This document shows positions 24,761-34,053 of a stretch of 64,000 bases of DNA, piece by piece (positions within the stretch are counted from its first letter, which is position 1; each line of letters starts with the position of its first letter). The position numbers were made by a program, and so were the translations under genes. Source of the DNA: Thalassomonas viridans. Its GTDB lineage: Bacteria; Pseudomonadota; Gammaproteobacteria; Enterobacterales; Alteromonadaceae. Location of the stretch: NCBI RefSeq assembly GCF_000948985.2, contig NZ_CP059733.1:1736001-1800000 (forward strand), written 5' to 3'. Under the pieces are notes generated by a model, which had not been told where the DNA came from, ran no database searches, and saw only the letters and a list, made by a program, of their open reading frames with translations.

Positions 24761-25263
24761 ATGAAAAACCGGGCTTAATCAATCCTGAACCTAAGTTATA
24801 CACCTTAAGGAGGTGAAATAAAAGCCCGTTGCCAGCAGGAGCAGGGACAGGGAGAAAATGAGTTTTTGTTATCGGGCATTTGCTTTCCTTATTGCTTTTG
24901 TCCTTACCAGTATTAGTCAGCCGCCGGTTTTAATCTGGTCATATGAGCCGCACCAAGTTGTTGGCATCTGTAAATGTATAAAGTTAAATTACTTATGTTA
25001 ACTTTTTCTTTACATTCTCAAGAGTAATGTTTGACAGAGTCCTGGAAATGTTGACCTGTCTGCAATTGCCGGGTTCACTTTTAACGGCTTCTGATACTTG
25101 GCTTTATTTTGTTTTTGTAAATTCAGCAACAATAAGGGGGCAGGGAAGGCATAATAGGCCTACTCTGTGCCCTGATAGCGGGTGTTGTAAATATAGCCGG
25201 CCTTGTCCGGCTCAGCTTTTGGGGTTTGTTTCTCGCATCGATTCTATCTATAGTTAGGCAATA
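24761..25263. other. 500-base intergenic region between retropepsin and mscS
   Basis: Divergent region with no confident gene. Two notable items are a perfect AAGGAGGTGA Shine-Dalgarno sequence (24807-24816) without an ATG at the right distance, and the short frame 24858-25001 described separately. The right half (25020-25260) shows only frames with poor coding character. Confidence 0.45.
24858..25001 (+). CDS. Possible small secreted peptide, 47 aa
   Basis: ATG at 24858 after GGGAGAAA. The frame encodes a signal-like hydrophobic start (YRAFAFLIAFVLTSIS) and a 25-residue tail with three cysteines (GICKCIKLNYLC). A short TTG frame (24829) ends in its ATG (ATGA overlap). Without homologues or codon statistics I cannot separate it from chance. 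Confidence 0.22.
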   Translation: MSFCYRAFAFLIAFVLTSISQPPVLIWSYEPHQVVGICKCIKLNYLC

Positions 25264-26196
25264 ATGTCGAAAGATCAGTTGTTTAAGTCTATAGGAGAAA
25301 CAGTGTTCACTAACAAGCCCCTCACCGCCAATACCCAGGAAGCAGATAACAGCCTGCATCCCACCAATTTGCTTAAAGATGAAATCGAACAGGTGAACAG
25401 GTTTTATGACCTGCTCATCGACTTTTTTGCCAACTACAGCTTCCAGCTGGTGGGAGCCTTGATTATTTTTGTGATCGGCTATCTGGTGGCGGGAAAAATT
25501 GCCGGCTGGGTGTTGAGGTTATGTGAACGGCATAAGCTGGATGTCACTTTAAGCCGTTTCCTGGCCAATACCACGAAAATGCTGATAGTCGTGATGATCA
25601 CTATTATCGCCCTGAGTAAGCTCGGCATCAGCGTAACCCCCTTTATTGCCGCAATTGGCGCGGTTTCCCTGGGGGCCGGCCTGGCGCTGCAGGGACTTTT
25701 GGCCAACTATGCCGCGGGTTTTAACATTATTCTTATCCGGCCTTTTGTGGTGGGAGATACCATAGAAGTTCAGGGGGTCAAGGGCCTGGTGGAGGAAGTA
25801 CTGCTGGCATATACCATTTTAAGGGATGAAGACGATGTTCAGATCATGATCCCCAATAAGCATATTGTCGGTGAGGTTTTGCATAATTCCAGTCACGACT
25901 CCCTGATTGAATTGTCTGTGGGCATAGATTACCGCCATAACCCGGTTGAAGTGATCGCCCTGCTGGAAAAGACCCTGGCAGAACTTGATGGTGGCAGCTC
26001 CCACAGGGCGCCATTGATCGGTATCGACGAATTTGCCGACAGCGCTATTACCATTGCTATCCGCTTATGGGCGCCGACGGTTAACCTTTATGCGACTAAG
26101 TATAAGGCCAATGAAATGATTTATGCGGCGCTGGAGCAGGCGCAGATCAAGATCCCTTATCCGCAAAGAGACGTGCACCTGATAAAAAGTGCTTAG
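25264..26196 (+). CDS. mscS: Small-conductance mechanosensitive channel MscS
   Basis: Up to 310 residues. Three membrane helices: TM1 LVGALIIFVIGYLVAGKI, TM2 MLIVVMITIIALSKLGI, and the pore-lining TM3 with the Gly/Ala pattern PFIAAIGAVSLGAGLALQGLLANYAAG that is diagnostic of MscS. The cytosolic beta domain follows (RPFVVGDTIEVQGVKGLVEEV, MIPNKHIVGEVLHN). It releases solutes on hypo-osmotic shock. The start is uncertain: ATG 25264, or GTG 25303, which has a better AGGAG site at 5 bases and would remove 13 residues. Confidence 0.93.
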   Translation: MSKDQLFKSIGETVFTNKPLTANTQEADNSLHPTNLLKDEIEQVNRFYDLLIDFFANYSFQLVGALIIFVIGYLVAGKIAGWVLRLCERHKLDVTLSRFLANTTKMLIVVMITIIALSKLGISVTPFIAAIGAVSLGAGLALQGLLANYAAGFNIILIRPFVVGDTIEVQGVKGLVEEVLLAYTILRDEDDVQIMIPNKHIVGEVLHNSSHDSLIELSVGIDYRHNPVEVIALLEKTLAELDGGSSHRAPLIGIDEFADSAITIAIRLWAPTVNLYATKYKANEMIYAALEQAQIKIPYPQRDVHLIKSA

Positions 26197-26324
26197 CGCC
26201 TGGTTATCTGTGCAGGGAATAAAGATAAACAGGCCCTAATATGTTACCGTTTAGGGGCGGTCTTATAAAATAGCAACGGCTGCCGGGTGTTATACCCGGC
26301 GGGCGCTTTGGCGGAGTGTGTTAA

Positions 26325-27617
26325 ATGAGTGCTGATCTTGAAAAACAAATCGCGAGCTTATCCGGGGACATAGCTGCGCTGCACCTGACCCTGGATAATA
26401 TCGGCGCCTATGTTTACATCAAAGATCTGCACGGCTGTTATACCTATGTCAATAAAATGGTCAGGGAGTTGTTTGCCTGCCCGTTAGAAGAGATCATCGG
26501 CCAGAGTGACAGCAAATTTTTTTCTGTCGAGCAGTCGGGTGAGCTGATGATCAATGATCGTGTGGTGATGGAACAGAGCCAGACGGTGGAAGCGGAAGAA
26601 AAAAATATTATTCACAGTACCGGGGAGGTGCGTTACTACTGGACGGTGAAAAAGCCCCTGTTTGACGAGCAGGGACAGGTAAAGGGCATGTACGGCATCT
26701 CCACTGATATTACCGAGCGCAAGCTGCTTGATATCAAGCTGAAAGAAAACGAAAAACTACTCGATACCGTGCTGAACAATGTTGATGCCCATATTTATAT
26801 GAAAGACAGGGATTGCCGCTTCAGGTATATCAACGCCTCTACCGCCAGGTTATTTGGCCAGCAACCGGATGAAATCATAGGGAAAAAAGGCGAAGATTTC
26901 CTGCCGCCGGAAACCGCCGCCGATTTTGCCATCCTCGATAACAAACTCCTGGCAACGGGGGAAAAAGTTTCGGGGGAAGAATCTTTTTCCGACGGCAAGG
27001 GCAATACCAGGTATTACTGGTCCACTAAAGTACCCATTAAAGATGAGCAGGAGCAGATTACGAGCTTTATCGGTTTTTCCAATGATATAACCGAACTTAT
27101 TGCCCTGAAAAAAAACCTGGAAGTTAAGGCCAATACCGATGAACTTACCCAGCTGGCGAACCGGCGCAACTTTATCGACCAGGCGGAAAAAGAGTTTATC
27201 CGGGCCAGGCGTTATCATCTGCCTTTAAGCCTGCTGGCAATTGATATCGACTGTTTCAAGGATATTAACGATACCTATGGCCACCATGTCGGCGACCAGG
27301 TATTAAAAGAAGTGGCGGCGGTATGTGCCGCCAACCTTAGGGGGGCCGACTGCATTGGCCGTATGGGCGGGGAAGAGTTTTCGGTGTTGTTGCCGGAAAC
27401 CGGCGGCGATGCCGCCAGGGTCATGGCCGAGCGTTTATGCCGGCAGGTGCGGGACTATCAGCTGGCCGGGCCCAGGAAAGATGCGATCAAGTCCACTATC
27501 AGCATAGGTATCAGTGAAATGCTCGCCGGCGATGACGATCTCGACGATATGCTGATCCGCGCCGATAAAGCCCTGTACAAAGCCAAAGAAGGCGGACGGG
27601 ACCGGGTGTGTACCTGA
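26325..27617 (+). CDS. Cytosolic PAS-PAS-GGDEF diguanylate cyclase
   Basis: 430 residues without membrane segments. Two PAS/PAC modules (about 16-135 and 146-262) share the pattern YIKDLHGCYTYVNK / YMKDRDCRFRYINA ... ISTDITER / FSNDITEL. The GGDEF domain follows with DELTQLANRRNF, DIDCFKDINDTYGHHVGDQVL and an intact GGEEF (348-352), so cyclase activity is expected. The inhibitory RxxD four residues before GGEEF is absent (GADCIGRM). PAS input could be haem, flavin or a small ligand. A GCCGGGT/ACCCGGC hairpin lies 25 bases before the start codon. Confidence 0.93.
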   Translation: MSADLEKQIASLSGDIAALHLTLDNIGAYVYIKDLHGCYTYVNKMVRELFACPLEEIIGQSDSKFFSVEQSGELMINDRVVMEQSQTVEAEEKNIIHSTGEVRYYWTVKKPLFDEQGQVKGMYGISTDITERKLLDIKLKENEKLLDTVLNNVDAHIYMKDRDCRFRYINASTARLFGQQPDEIIGKKGEDFLPPETAADFAILDNKLLATGEKVSGEESFSDGKGNTRYYWSTKVPIKDEQEQITSFIGFSNDITELIALKKNLEVKANTDELTQLANRRNFIDQAEKEFIRARRYHLPLSLLAIDIDCFKDINDTYGHHVGDQVLKEVAAVCAANLRGADCIGRMGGEEFSVLLPETGGDAARVMAERLCRQVRDYQLAGPRKDAIKSTISIGISEMLAGDDDLDDMLIRADKALYKAKEGGRDRVCT

Positions 27618-27746
27618 GTTGCGATTGTGCCGTCCTTATCTTCTCCAGCCTGATTATGTTGCCTAAATAAAGATTAACAAAATAATTGTAGCTATTTCAT
27701 CGCCTTACTATTAGGGTGGGGCAAACTATTTTCTCAGGAAACACAT

Positions 27747-28568
27747 ATGTACCGGCAGTTTAGCTTTCAGCGGGCCTGGTCTTTGGCCAGCTTTGAATTG
27801 ATACGACTTTTTTTTACCAGGCGGGGGGCACTGGCGTTGGCGGCTTTTGTCACCGTCTGGGGCTTTATTTTATATTACCCGGTCAGCTCTGCCGCCGCCA
27901 TGGTGTCGTCGGAAAGCTTTAAAGGTATGGCGACGTCGTTATTCGGTTCTTTCGGCCTGTCGGAGCTGTTAACCTGGCGGGCGCCCGAGCTGGCCATATA
28001 CTGGCTGGTGGCTGTCTGCTTTTTTCCTTTGTTTACTTTATATGCCGCCAGCGACCAAACCTGTGCCGACCGCAGCCGGGGTACTTTGCGTTTTATTTCG
28101 CTTAGGGCGAGCCGCACGGAAATTTTGCTGGGACGCTTTTTCGGGCAGGCGTTGATTTTATTCCTGCTGATGCTGGTTACCTTGCTTGCCGTGCTCGCCA
28201 TGGCGGTGTACCGGGACAGCGGGGTTTTGCTTGATAGCAGCCTGAAGGGCCTGGCCTTGCTGAAAGAGCTGGTGATAGCCGTGCTGCCTTTTATCGCCCT
28301 GATGTCGTTTTTTAACAGTTTTATCCGTTCGGCTCGCCTGGCTATTGTCGCCTGCCTGTTGTTCTATGGTTTTATGCTTATTTTTGTTGGAATCATCGAA
28401 TCCTGGTTTGCGCCCTTTTCCGTACTCAATTATCTGCTTCCCGGCATCCAGCTCAGGGGGGTTATTAATCAGCAGGGAGCGGATATGGGACTTTATCTTA
28501 TTCCGCTGGGACAAACGCTCGGTTATTTGCTGGCGGGAGATGTGATCATGAGAAGGAGCCGCTTATGA
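27747..28568 (+). CDS. ABC-2 type transporter permease
   Basis: A 273-residue membrane protein with about six helices (LALAAFVTVWGFILYYP, LAIYWLVAVCFFPLFTLYAAS, ALILFLLMLVTLLAVLAMAVY, LVIAVLPFIALMSFFN, LAIVACLLFYGFMLIFVG, and the C-terminal LGQTLGYLLAG). The cytosolic motif DRSRGTLRFISLRASRTEILLGRF is the coupling-helix region typical of ABC-2 exporters of the NosY/CcmB-like kind. Its stop overlaps the start of the ATPase gene (ATGA), so the two form one exporter. Substrate unknown. Confidence 0.88.
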   Translation: MYRQFSFQRAWSLASFELIRLFFTRRGALALAAFVTVWGFILYYPVSSAAAMVSSESFKGMATSLFGSFGLSELLTWRAPELAIYWLVAVCFFPLFTLYAASDQTCADRSRGTLRFISLRASRTEILLGRFFGQALILFLLMLVTLLAVLAMAVYRDSGVLLDSSLKGLALLKELVIAVLPFIALMSFFNSFIRSARLAIVACLLFYGFMLIFVGIIESWFAPFSVLNYLLPGIQLRGVINQQGADMGLYLIPLGQTLGYLLAGDVIMRRSRL

Positions 28569-29464
28569 GCTGTTTAATTAAGGCATCCGGTTTAAGTAAA
28601 AATTTTGGCGACAAACAGGCATTGGCGGGAGTGGATTTTGAAATCCACAGCGGGGCGCCCGTGGCCCTGGTGGGGCCAAATGGCGCCGGCAAAACCACCC
28701 TGTTCAGCATTTTATGCGGTTATATCAAACCCAGCGCAGGCCAGGTCTCGGTGTTTGGCGTAACGCCGGGAAAAAGTGAAACCTTTGGCCGTCTGGCGGC
28801 GCTGCCCCAGGATGCGCAGCTGGATCCGCGCTTTTCCGTCCTGCACCAGCTTAAGTTTTATGCACGCCTTCAGGGCTTTAGCCGCAAAGAAAGCCAATAT
28901 GAAGCCGAGCGCACCATAGAGCTGGTGGGCATGTCGGCTTCCCTGCATCAAAAGCCGGATGCCCTTTCACACGGTATGCGCAAACGGGTAACCATAGCCC
29001 AGGCGCTGATCGGTTCACCTGAGGTTGTGATGCTCGATGAAGCCACTGCCGGCCTTGATCCTAAACATGCCCGGGAAGTCAGGGAACTGGTGGCCAGTTT
29101 GTCGGGAGAAACCACTTTTATTTTAAGCTCCCATGACCTGAGTGAGCTGGAGCGTTTATGCGGCCAGGTGCTTTACCTTGAGCAGGGCCGGTTAAAAGAA
29201 CACCACACCCTTTCTGCCCAGGAGCAGTTCAGGTACTTTACCTTAAGAATGGAGCAGCAGGAGCCTGAGCTGATTGAAGTATTGGCTGACCGGGATTATG
29301 TGTTGGAAGTGGTGAACAGCCAGGACAAGGAATATCAGATCAAGGTGGCCGGTAACAGCGCCGGTTTACTCCCGGATATCGAAATTTTAACTTTATGCCA
29401 CCAAAAAAATTGGCGCTACCGCCAGTTGGTCAATGGTAAGACACTGGAAAACCAGCTGTTTTAG
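28565..29464 (+). CDS. ABC transporter ATP-binding protein
   Basis: A 299-residue nucleotide-binding subunit. Walker A GPNGAGKTT (about 37-45), Q-loop AALPQDAQLD, signature LSHGMRKRV (a variant of LSGGQ), Walker B VVMLDEATAGLDP and H-loop LSSHDLSE. The C-terminal extension of about 85 residues resembles that of Nod/NosF-type exporters. Works with the permease encoded immediately upstream. No accessory periplasmic protein is adjacent. Confidence 0.93.
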   Translation: MSCLIKASGLSKNFGDKQALAGVDFEIHSGAPVALVGPNGAGKTTLFSILCGYIKPSAGQVSVFGVTPGKSETFGRLAALPQDAQLDPRFSVLHQLKFYARLQGFSRKESQYEAERTIELVGMSASLHQKPDALSHGMRKRVTIAQALIGSPEVVMLDEATAGLDPKHAREVRELVASLSGETTFILSSHDLSELERLCGQVLYLEQGRLKEHHTLSAQEQFRYFTLRMEQQEPELIEVLADRDYVLEVVNSQDKEYQIKVAGNSAGLLPDIEILTLCHQKNWRYRQLVNGKTLENQLF

Positions 29465-29522
29465 TCGGGTCTTTTAGATAAAGGCAAAGCCCTGAGCCTG
29501 GGGGATAAGGTTATCTTGTCCC

Positions 29523-29783
29523 TCAGTCGTCTTTATTTTCTTTTTTCAGCTTGATGATTAAATCTATATGGGGCACCAGGGCTTCAATTTCATGAATCTG
29601 GCTGCGCAGGGAATGCCACTGGAATAATTTTAATTTCCCCGGAGCTAAAATCGCCTGTTTGAGTTCTTTGATAAAAGGATTATTATTGGACTGCTCCATG
29701 ACCTCATCAAGGTGCAATAATTTATCAAGCTCGGACTGGCTGATGATTTTTTCCTCGGAGCTTTTAGTCACAATCTCTTCCAA
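29523..29783 (-). CDS. Hypothetical acidic/helical protein, 86 aa
   Basis: Begins at a TTG eight bases after AGGA. The sequence is helical and charged: an N-terminal Glu/Lys-rich part (SEEKIISQSELDKLLHLDEV) and a C-terminal amphipathic stretch (IHEIEALVPHIDLIIKLKKENKDD). No signal or membrane segment. Family not recognised. It is convergent with the ABC exporter and divergent from the DJ-1/PfpI gene. Confidence 0.55.
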   Translation of the reverse strand: MEEIVTKSSEEKIISQSELDKLLHLDEVMEQSNNNPFIKELKQAILAPGKLKLFQWHSLRSQIHEIEALVPHIDLIIKLKKENKDD

Positions 29784-29975
29784 TCAATAGTTCCTAAAAC
29801 AACTTCTTATGCTTTGAAAAGCAGTGGAATCTATATAATAGCCCGCTTATGATGTTTTTTCATGGTGGGGTAAGGCTTCCCCGGAAGGAAGATCATAAGT
29901 CTTTAGGCTGACAGGGGGAGGGGCTTTTGGGATGAAAAACAAAATAACCAATAAAAATAATGGACTAGCTATATT

Positions 29976-30575
29976 ATGACGAAAACCATAAATATCGGTA
30001 TTTATATTTACGATCAGGCGGAAGTGCTGGATTTTTCCGGGCCGTTTGAGGTGTTTTCTACAGCAGAACGGATTTCCCGCCATGGCGGCGTGTTTAATGT
30101 TTTTCTGATAGGGGAGACGGGAGGCCCAGTCCGTGCAAGGGCGGGATACACAGTGTTGCCTGCTTATGGCTTTGACGCACATCCCAAAATAGATGTGCTG
30201 CTGGTTGCCGGCGGCGTGCATAACGGTGAGATGGAAAAAGAACGGGTCATGTTATGGCTTGGGCGCCAGGCACGGGATGCACAACTTGTTACTTCCGTTT
30301 GCACCGGCGTTTTTTTGCTGGCCCAGGCCGATATAATCGATAAGCAGCAAGTAACCACTCACCATCAGGATATTCCCGAGTTAAAAAAGCTGTTTCCCGG
30401 GCTTGAAGTGGTGGAAAATGTTCGCTGGGCACAAAGTGGTAATATTATCACTTCCGGGGGGATTTCCGCCGGTATAGATATGAGCCTGTATTTGGTGAGC
30501 CGGCTGGCCGGTACCTGCCTGGCAGAAAAAACCGCCAGGCAAATGGAGTTTTGCTGGCGCAAGCAAGACGGCTGA
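29976..30575 (+). CDS. DJ-1/PfpI family protein (isonitrile hydratase-like)
   Basis: 199 residues. Opening strand INIGIYIYDQAEVLDFSGPFEVFSTAE, with the conserved acidic residue (E16) near the active site. The nucleophile elbow TSVCTGVFLLAQADI contains the reactive Cys. WAQSGNIITSGGISAGIDMSL is characteristic of the AraC-associated and isonitrile-hydratase branch of the superfamily. No DNA-binding domain is fused. Probable cytosolic hydrolase, hydratase or deglycase-like enzyme; substrate unknown. Confidence 0.88.
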   Translation: MTKTINIGIYIYDQAEVLDFSGPFEVFSTAERISRHGGVFNVFLIGETGGPVRARAGYTVLPAYGFDAHPKIDVLLVAGGVHNGEMEKERVMLWLGRQARDAQLVTSVCTGVFLLAQADIIDKQQVTTHHQDIPELKKLFPGLEVVENVRWAQSGNIITSGGISAGIDMSLYLVSRLAGTCLAEKTARQMEFCWRKQDG

Positions 30576-30679
30576 TATTTTTGCCTGGCGGTGCTTTGTG
30601 TCTTTTTCCGCTAATTTCTTGTTAGTAAGCGGTTAATGACCGGGTAGTCTCTTGTAGTGGGCTCCCGGACATGAAACGA

Positions 30680-30699
30680 TTGCCAAAAAATAATGGCAA
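30680..30699. promoter_or_regulatory. Operator-like palindrome upstream of the efflux gene
   Basis: TTGCCA-N8-TGGCAA is a 20-bp dyad, 106 bases before the Bcr/CflA start codon. It has no T-tract and so looks like a repressor site rather than a terminator. Confidence 0.35.
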
Positions 30700-30805
30700 A
30701 TTAGTGCCGGCTATGGTTTTCTTGGGGCGATTAATTCCGTAAAATCCACCCTTCGTTTCATTAACCTGAATGATTACTCTAAATTTGGGTTGCACAGGAA
30801 AATTT

Positions 30806-32008
30806 ATGACCCCTCAAACCGCAAACAGCAAGCAGCTGGTATTTTTGCTGGTATTACTGGTTTTGTTTAGTCCGCTGGCCATAGACATTTATTTGCCGGC
30901 ATTGCCGGTGATCGCAGAAAACTTTTCCGTTGATATGACCTATGTGCAGGATACAGTAACCTGGTTTATGGTGACTTTAGGTTTGGGGCAGCTGCTGGCA
31001 GGCCCCCTGGCGGACAGGTTCGGCCGACGGCCGGTGGCCCTTGGCGGAGTGCTGGTGTACGGCCTGTGCTCGTTACTGGCGTATTACGCGCAAAATATAG
31101 ATATGTTGTTGGCAGCGCGTTTATTACAGGGCTTTGGCGCCTGCGCCACTTCGGTGGCGGCTTTTGCTTCGGTGCGCGACTGCTTCGGCGCGGCGCGCAG
31201 CGGGCGTATGATCAGTTATTTAAACGGCGCTATCTGTTTTATCCCGGCGATGGCGCCGATACTGGGCAGCTGGCTCACGGCGGAATTTGGCTGGCGCAGC
31301 AACTTCAGCTTTATGGCGGGGTTTGCCGTACTGGGCTGGGGCATAGTGATGCTGCTTTATAAAGAAACCCGACCGGACAATACCTATGTGGACGGACGCA
31401 TGCTGAGCCTGAGCCGTTATTGGTCCGTGCTGGGGGAGCCTAAGTTTCTTTATCATGCCATCTTATGTATGTTGTCGATGGCGGTGATCCTCGCTTATGT
31501 CACTTCGGCGCCCGCCTGGTTAATGTCGGAGCTGGGGCTGGATATGCCGCAATTTACTTTCTGGTTTGGTATCAATGCCGTGTTAAATATTATCGCCTGT
31601 TTTCTGGCCCCGAAAATGATGGACAGGTTAGGGACACGCAAAACCCTGAACGCAGGTTTGCTGGTGATTATCGGCTCAGGTTTGCTGATGCTGGCCTTAC
31701 GTTCTTTTGCCGCTCCCTGGGCATATATGCTGCCGGTTTTTTGCTCTTCTATCGGTTATGCCTGCGTGCTTGGCTCTGCCGCCGGACGGGCGCTGGCGCC
31801 TTTTGGCGACCGCGCGGGAACGGCTGCGGCGTTGTTGGGGCTGCTGCAGATGTCGGGAGCCGGGGTGATGGTGAGCTTAACGCAAAGGTCCGGCCTGAGC
31901 GCCCCTGTGTTGCTGGCGATGCAGATGCTGTTGCTGCTTCCCGGACTGGTGCTGCTGTGGTCGAAATACGGCCGCCGCTGGCACCAGGACAGTGTTGTTG
32001 AAGACTAG
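30806..32008 (+). CDS. Bcr/CflA family drug efflux MFS transporter
   Basis: About 400 residues from the ATG at 30806 (AGGAAAA site), with 12 predicted helices. The family signature FSPLAIDIYLPALPVIAENF in TM1, the GPLADRFGRRPVALGG loop and QGFGACATSVAAFASVRDCF in TM4 identify the Bcr/CflA subfamily of DHA1 proton antiporters (bicyclomycin, chloramphenicol, sulfonamides, dipeptides). An upstream in-frame ATG lacks a ribosome site. The AraC-type gene is convergent 21 bases away. Confidence 0.92.
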   Translation: MTPQTANSKQLVFLLVLLVLFSPLAIDIYLPALPVIAENFSVDMTYVQDTVTWFMVTLGLGQLLAGPLADRFGRRPVALGGVLVYGLCSLLAYYAQNIDMLLAARLLQGFGACATSVAAFASVRDCFGAARSGRMISYLNGAICFIPAMAPILGSWLTAEFGWRSNFSFMAGFAVLGWGIVMLLYKETRPDNTYVDGRMLSLSRYWSVLGEPKFLYHAILCMLSMAVILAYVTSAPAWLMSELGLDMPQFTFWFGINAVLNIIACFLAPKMMDRLGTRKTLNAGLLVIIGSGLLMLALRSFAAPWAYMLPVFCSSIGYACVLGSAAGRALAPFGDRAGTAAALLGLLQMSGAGVMVSLTQRSGLSAPVLLAMQMLLLLPGLVLLWSKYGRRWHQDSVVED

Positions 32009-32029
32009 TTGACTCATTTTGCCCCGAGT

Positions 32030-32809
32030 TCAGGTTAGGTATTTTTTCGGGCTGACGCCAAAGTGCTTTCTAAACATATAAATAAAGGCCGAAGGCGAGT
32101 CGTAGCCCAGGGTTAATGCGATATTGGTGATGCTCTCCCCGGCGGCCAGCGCGGTGATCGCCAGCTGTAAATTCAGTTTTTGCCGCCACTGGCTGTAGGT
32201 CATGCCGGTTTCTTTTTTAAATAATCTGCTCAGGGTGCGCGCCGAGGCGCCGACGATTTTTCCCCATTGTTCCAGGCTGTTGCTGTTGCCGGGATTTTGC
32301 TGCAGCTCCCGGGTGATCGCTATCAGCCGCAAATCTTCGGGGTAGGGCAGTTTAAGCGTTACCTGCCTGGCAATCACCAGCTGGTCGATGATCAGGCGCA
32401 ACAGGCGTCCGTCACGGCTGTGCCAGTGATAATCCGGCGCTATGTTTTTCGCCTCACCGATCAGGGCTTTTAAAAAGGCTGAAACCGCCAGCAGGCATGA
32501 GCTTGGCTGCAGGCGGGATACGTGTTCAAGGTCGAGATAAAAGCTGGTTAAGGTGACCCGGGTCAGGGCGCTTACCTGATGTTCTGTTTTTGGCGGTACC
32601 CAGACCCCTTGCTCGGGCGGTACAATATAGCGTTCCTTGCCTGTATTCACCGCCAGCACTCCTTCGCTGGCATAAATAAATTGTCCCCACAGGTGCTGGT
32701 GCCGCTCTATGGCCGAGTGGATCGGTACATGCCGGTTGATCACCACCACAGGCCTTTCAAGGGCCTGCCGTGACACCGATGAGGGCGGGATCTGGCGGAA
32801 CTTTGTCAT
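32030..32809 (-). CDS. AraC family transcriptional regulator
   Basis: About 259 residues. N-terminal cupin effector domain (HVPIHSAIERHQHLWGQFIYASEGVLAVNTG, IVPPEQGVWVPPKTEHQV) and a C-terminal double HTH with WGKIVGASARTLSRLFKKETGMTYSQWRQ and LGYDSPSAFIYMFRKHFGVSPKKYL. The start is placed at the ATG at 32807-32809; a TTG seven codons earlier is possible. It is divergent from the TauE/SafE gene across a short gap containing two 11-bp direct repeats. It likely autoregulates and controls the permease (inference). Confidence 0.92.
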   Translation of the reverse strand: MTKFRQIPPSSVSRQALERPVVVINRHVPIHSAIERHQHLWGQFIYASEGVLAVNTGKERYIVPPEQGVWVPPKTEHQVSALTRVTLTSFYLDLEHVSRLQPSSCLLAVSAFLKALIGEAKNIAPDYHWHSRDGRLLRLIIDQLVIARQVTLKLPYPEDLRLIAITRELQQNPGNSNSLEQWGKIVGASARTLSRLFKKETGMTYSQWRQKLNLQLAITALAAGESITNIALTLGYDSPSAFIYMFRKHFGVSPKKYLT

Positions 32810-32841
32810 ATTATCGATATAAGTTTGCAAATAATCGATAT
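32810..32841. promoter_or_regulatory. Direct repeats, candidate AraC-type operator
   Basis: ATTATCGATAT (32810-32820) and ATAATCGATAT (32831-32841) are 11-mers with one mismatch, spaced exactly 21 bp (two helical turns). This is the usual geometry for AraC-family dimers, immediately before the regulator gene and 60-90 bp from the permease start. Confidence 0.55.
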
Positions 32842-32903
32842 TATGCCAGTGTTGCTTTCAGATATCATAGGAGAAATTTATTGTTAAGGGGCAGGAGTTG
32901 ATA

Positions 32904-33728
32904 GTGAACCCGGATTTTATCTTGCAGTTGATTTTATTGGGCTGTGCGGTCGGTTTTATGGCGGGTTTGCTTGGCATAGGGGGCGGCGGTATTATGGTGC
33001 CCGTGCTGACGGGATTATTCCTGGCCCAGGGAGTTGCCCCCGAACATGTGGTGCATCTGGCGCTGGGCACCTCCATGGCGTCGATCATTATGACCTCATT
33101 ATCCAGTTCGCTGGCGCATTATAAACACAGAAACATTAACTGGCTTGTGGTCAAAGGCTTTTCTCCCGGGGTGATCCTGGGGGCTTTTGCGATGACTTTT
33201 ATTGCCGCCAAGCTTAATGCCCTTTATCTGGTGACAATCTTTTCATTGTTTATGGCCTATGTTTCCGCGCAAATGTTCCTGAATAAAAAGCCCAGCCCCT
33301 CACGCAGCATGCCGTCAAGCAAAGGGCTTTTTTTCGCAGGCTCCGGGGTTGGCGGTATTTCTTCCCTGGTTTCTATCGGCGGCGGTTCCCTGACGGTGCC
33401 TTACCTGTTGTGGCACAATGTCGATATTAAAAAGGCGATAGCGACTTCCGCCGCCATAGGCTTGCCTATTTCCCTGGCCGGCAGTATAGGCTATCTGGTG
33501 AACGGCTATCTGGTGCAGCCGGCGGTGCAGCAAACAAGCCTGGAATACAGCTTAGGTTTTATTTATCTGCCTGCCGTGCTCCTGATCTCTGTCTGCAGTT
33601 TTTTTACCGCACCGCTGGGAGCCAGGTTGGTGCACCGTTTGCCGGTGCAGTTGTTGAAGAAAATTTTTGCCCTGTTGCTGTTTTCGTTAAGTGTTAAAAT
33701 GTTCTATACCCTGTGGGGCAGTTTATAA
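32904..33728 (+). CDS. TauE/SafE family permease
   Basis: About 274 residues with eight or so helices and the two inverted Gly-rich motifs of the family: VGFMAGLLGIGGGGIMVPVL near the start and GISSLVSIGGGSLTVPYLL at the middle. These form the substrate site for sulfite, sulfonates or other small anions. Start assigned to GTG 32904 (AGGAG six bases before); an in-frame TTG at 32898 is too close to that site. It is probably controlled by the divergent AraC-type regulator. Confidence 0.9.
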   Translation: MNPDFILQLILLGCAVGFMAGLLGIGGGGIMVPVLTGLFLAQGVAPEHVVHLALGTSMASIIMTSLSSSLAHYKHRNINWLVVKGFSPGVILGAFAMTFIAAKLNALYLVTIFSLFMAYVSAQMFLNKKPSPSRSMPSSKGLFFAGSGVGGISSLVSIGGGSLTVPYLLWHNVDIKKAIATSAAIGLPISLAGSIGYLVNGYLVQPAVQQTSLEYSLGFIYLPAVLLISVCSFFTAPLGARLVHRLPVQLLKKIFALLLFSLSVKMFYTLWGSL

Positions 33729-34053
33729 CTGAGCCTGAGGTCAATCCGGATGCCGGGAGGTAAAGCGCTTTTCCTTCCCGGGAGCAGCATTTTTGTAATG
33801 GTAAAAAATACAAAAGATTAGCGTCTTGTTACTGCCAATAATCCGTTAACTGAACTAAACTATAACGACAGGGGTTGAAACTTTCGTTCTGACTTTACTG
33901 AAATTAATACTACTGCCATTATGCTTTTCTACCGGCAGCAGATGTCGCAACGACATAAAAGTCCGCAATTTTTTCTGGTTACCCGTTTCGCTCTCAGGTA
34001 ACCGCTGCAGTTTCAGCCTTCCTTTTTTCCGACATAAGGAGCATGAATAACGA
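33729..34053. other. Intergenic region with hairpin and promoter
   Basis: 325 bases. A G+C-rich dyad around 33750-33785 (CCGGGAGG with CCTTCCCGG, enclosing AAAGCGCTTT) follows the permease gene and may be its terminator. Further right, an AACTATAAC-type -10 lies near 33860. No gene seen. Confidence 0.4.
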
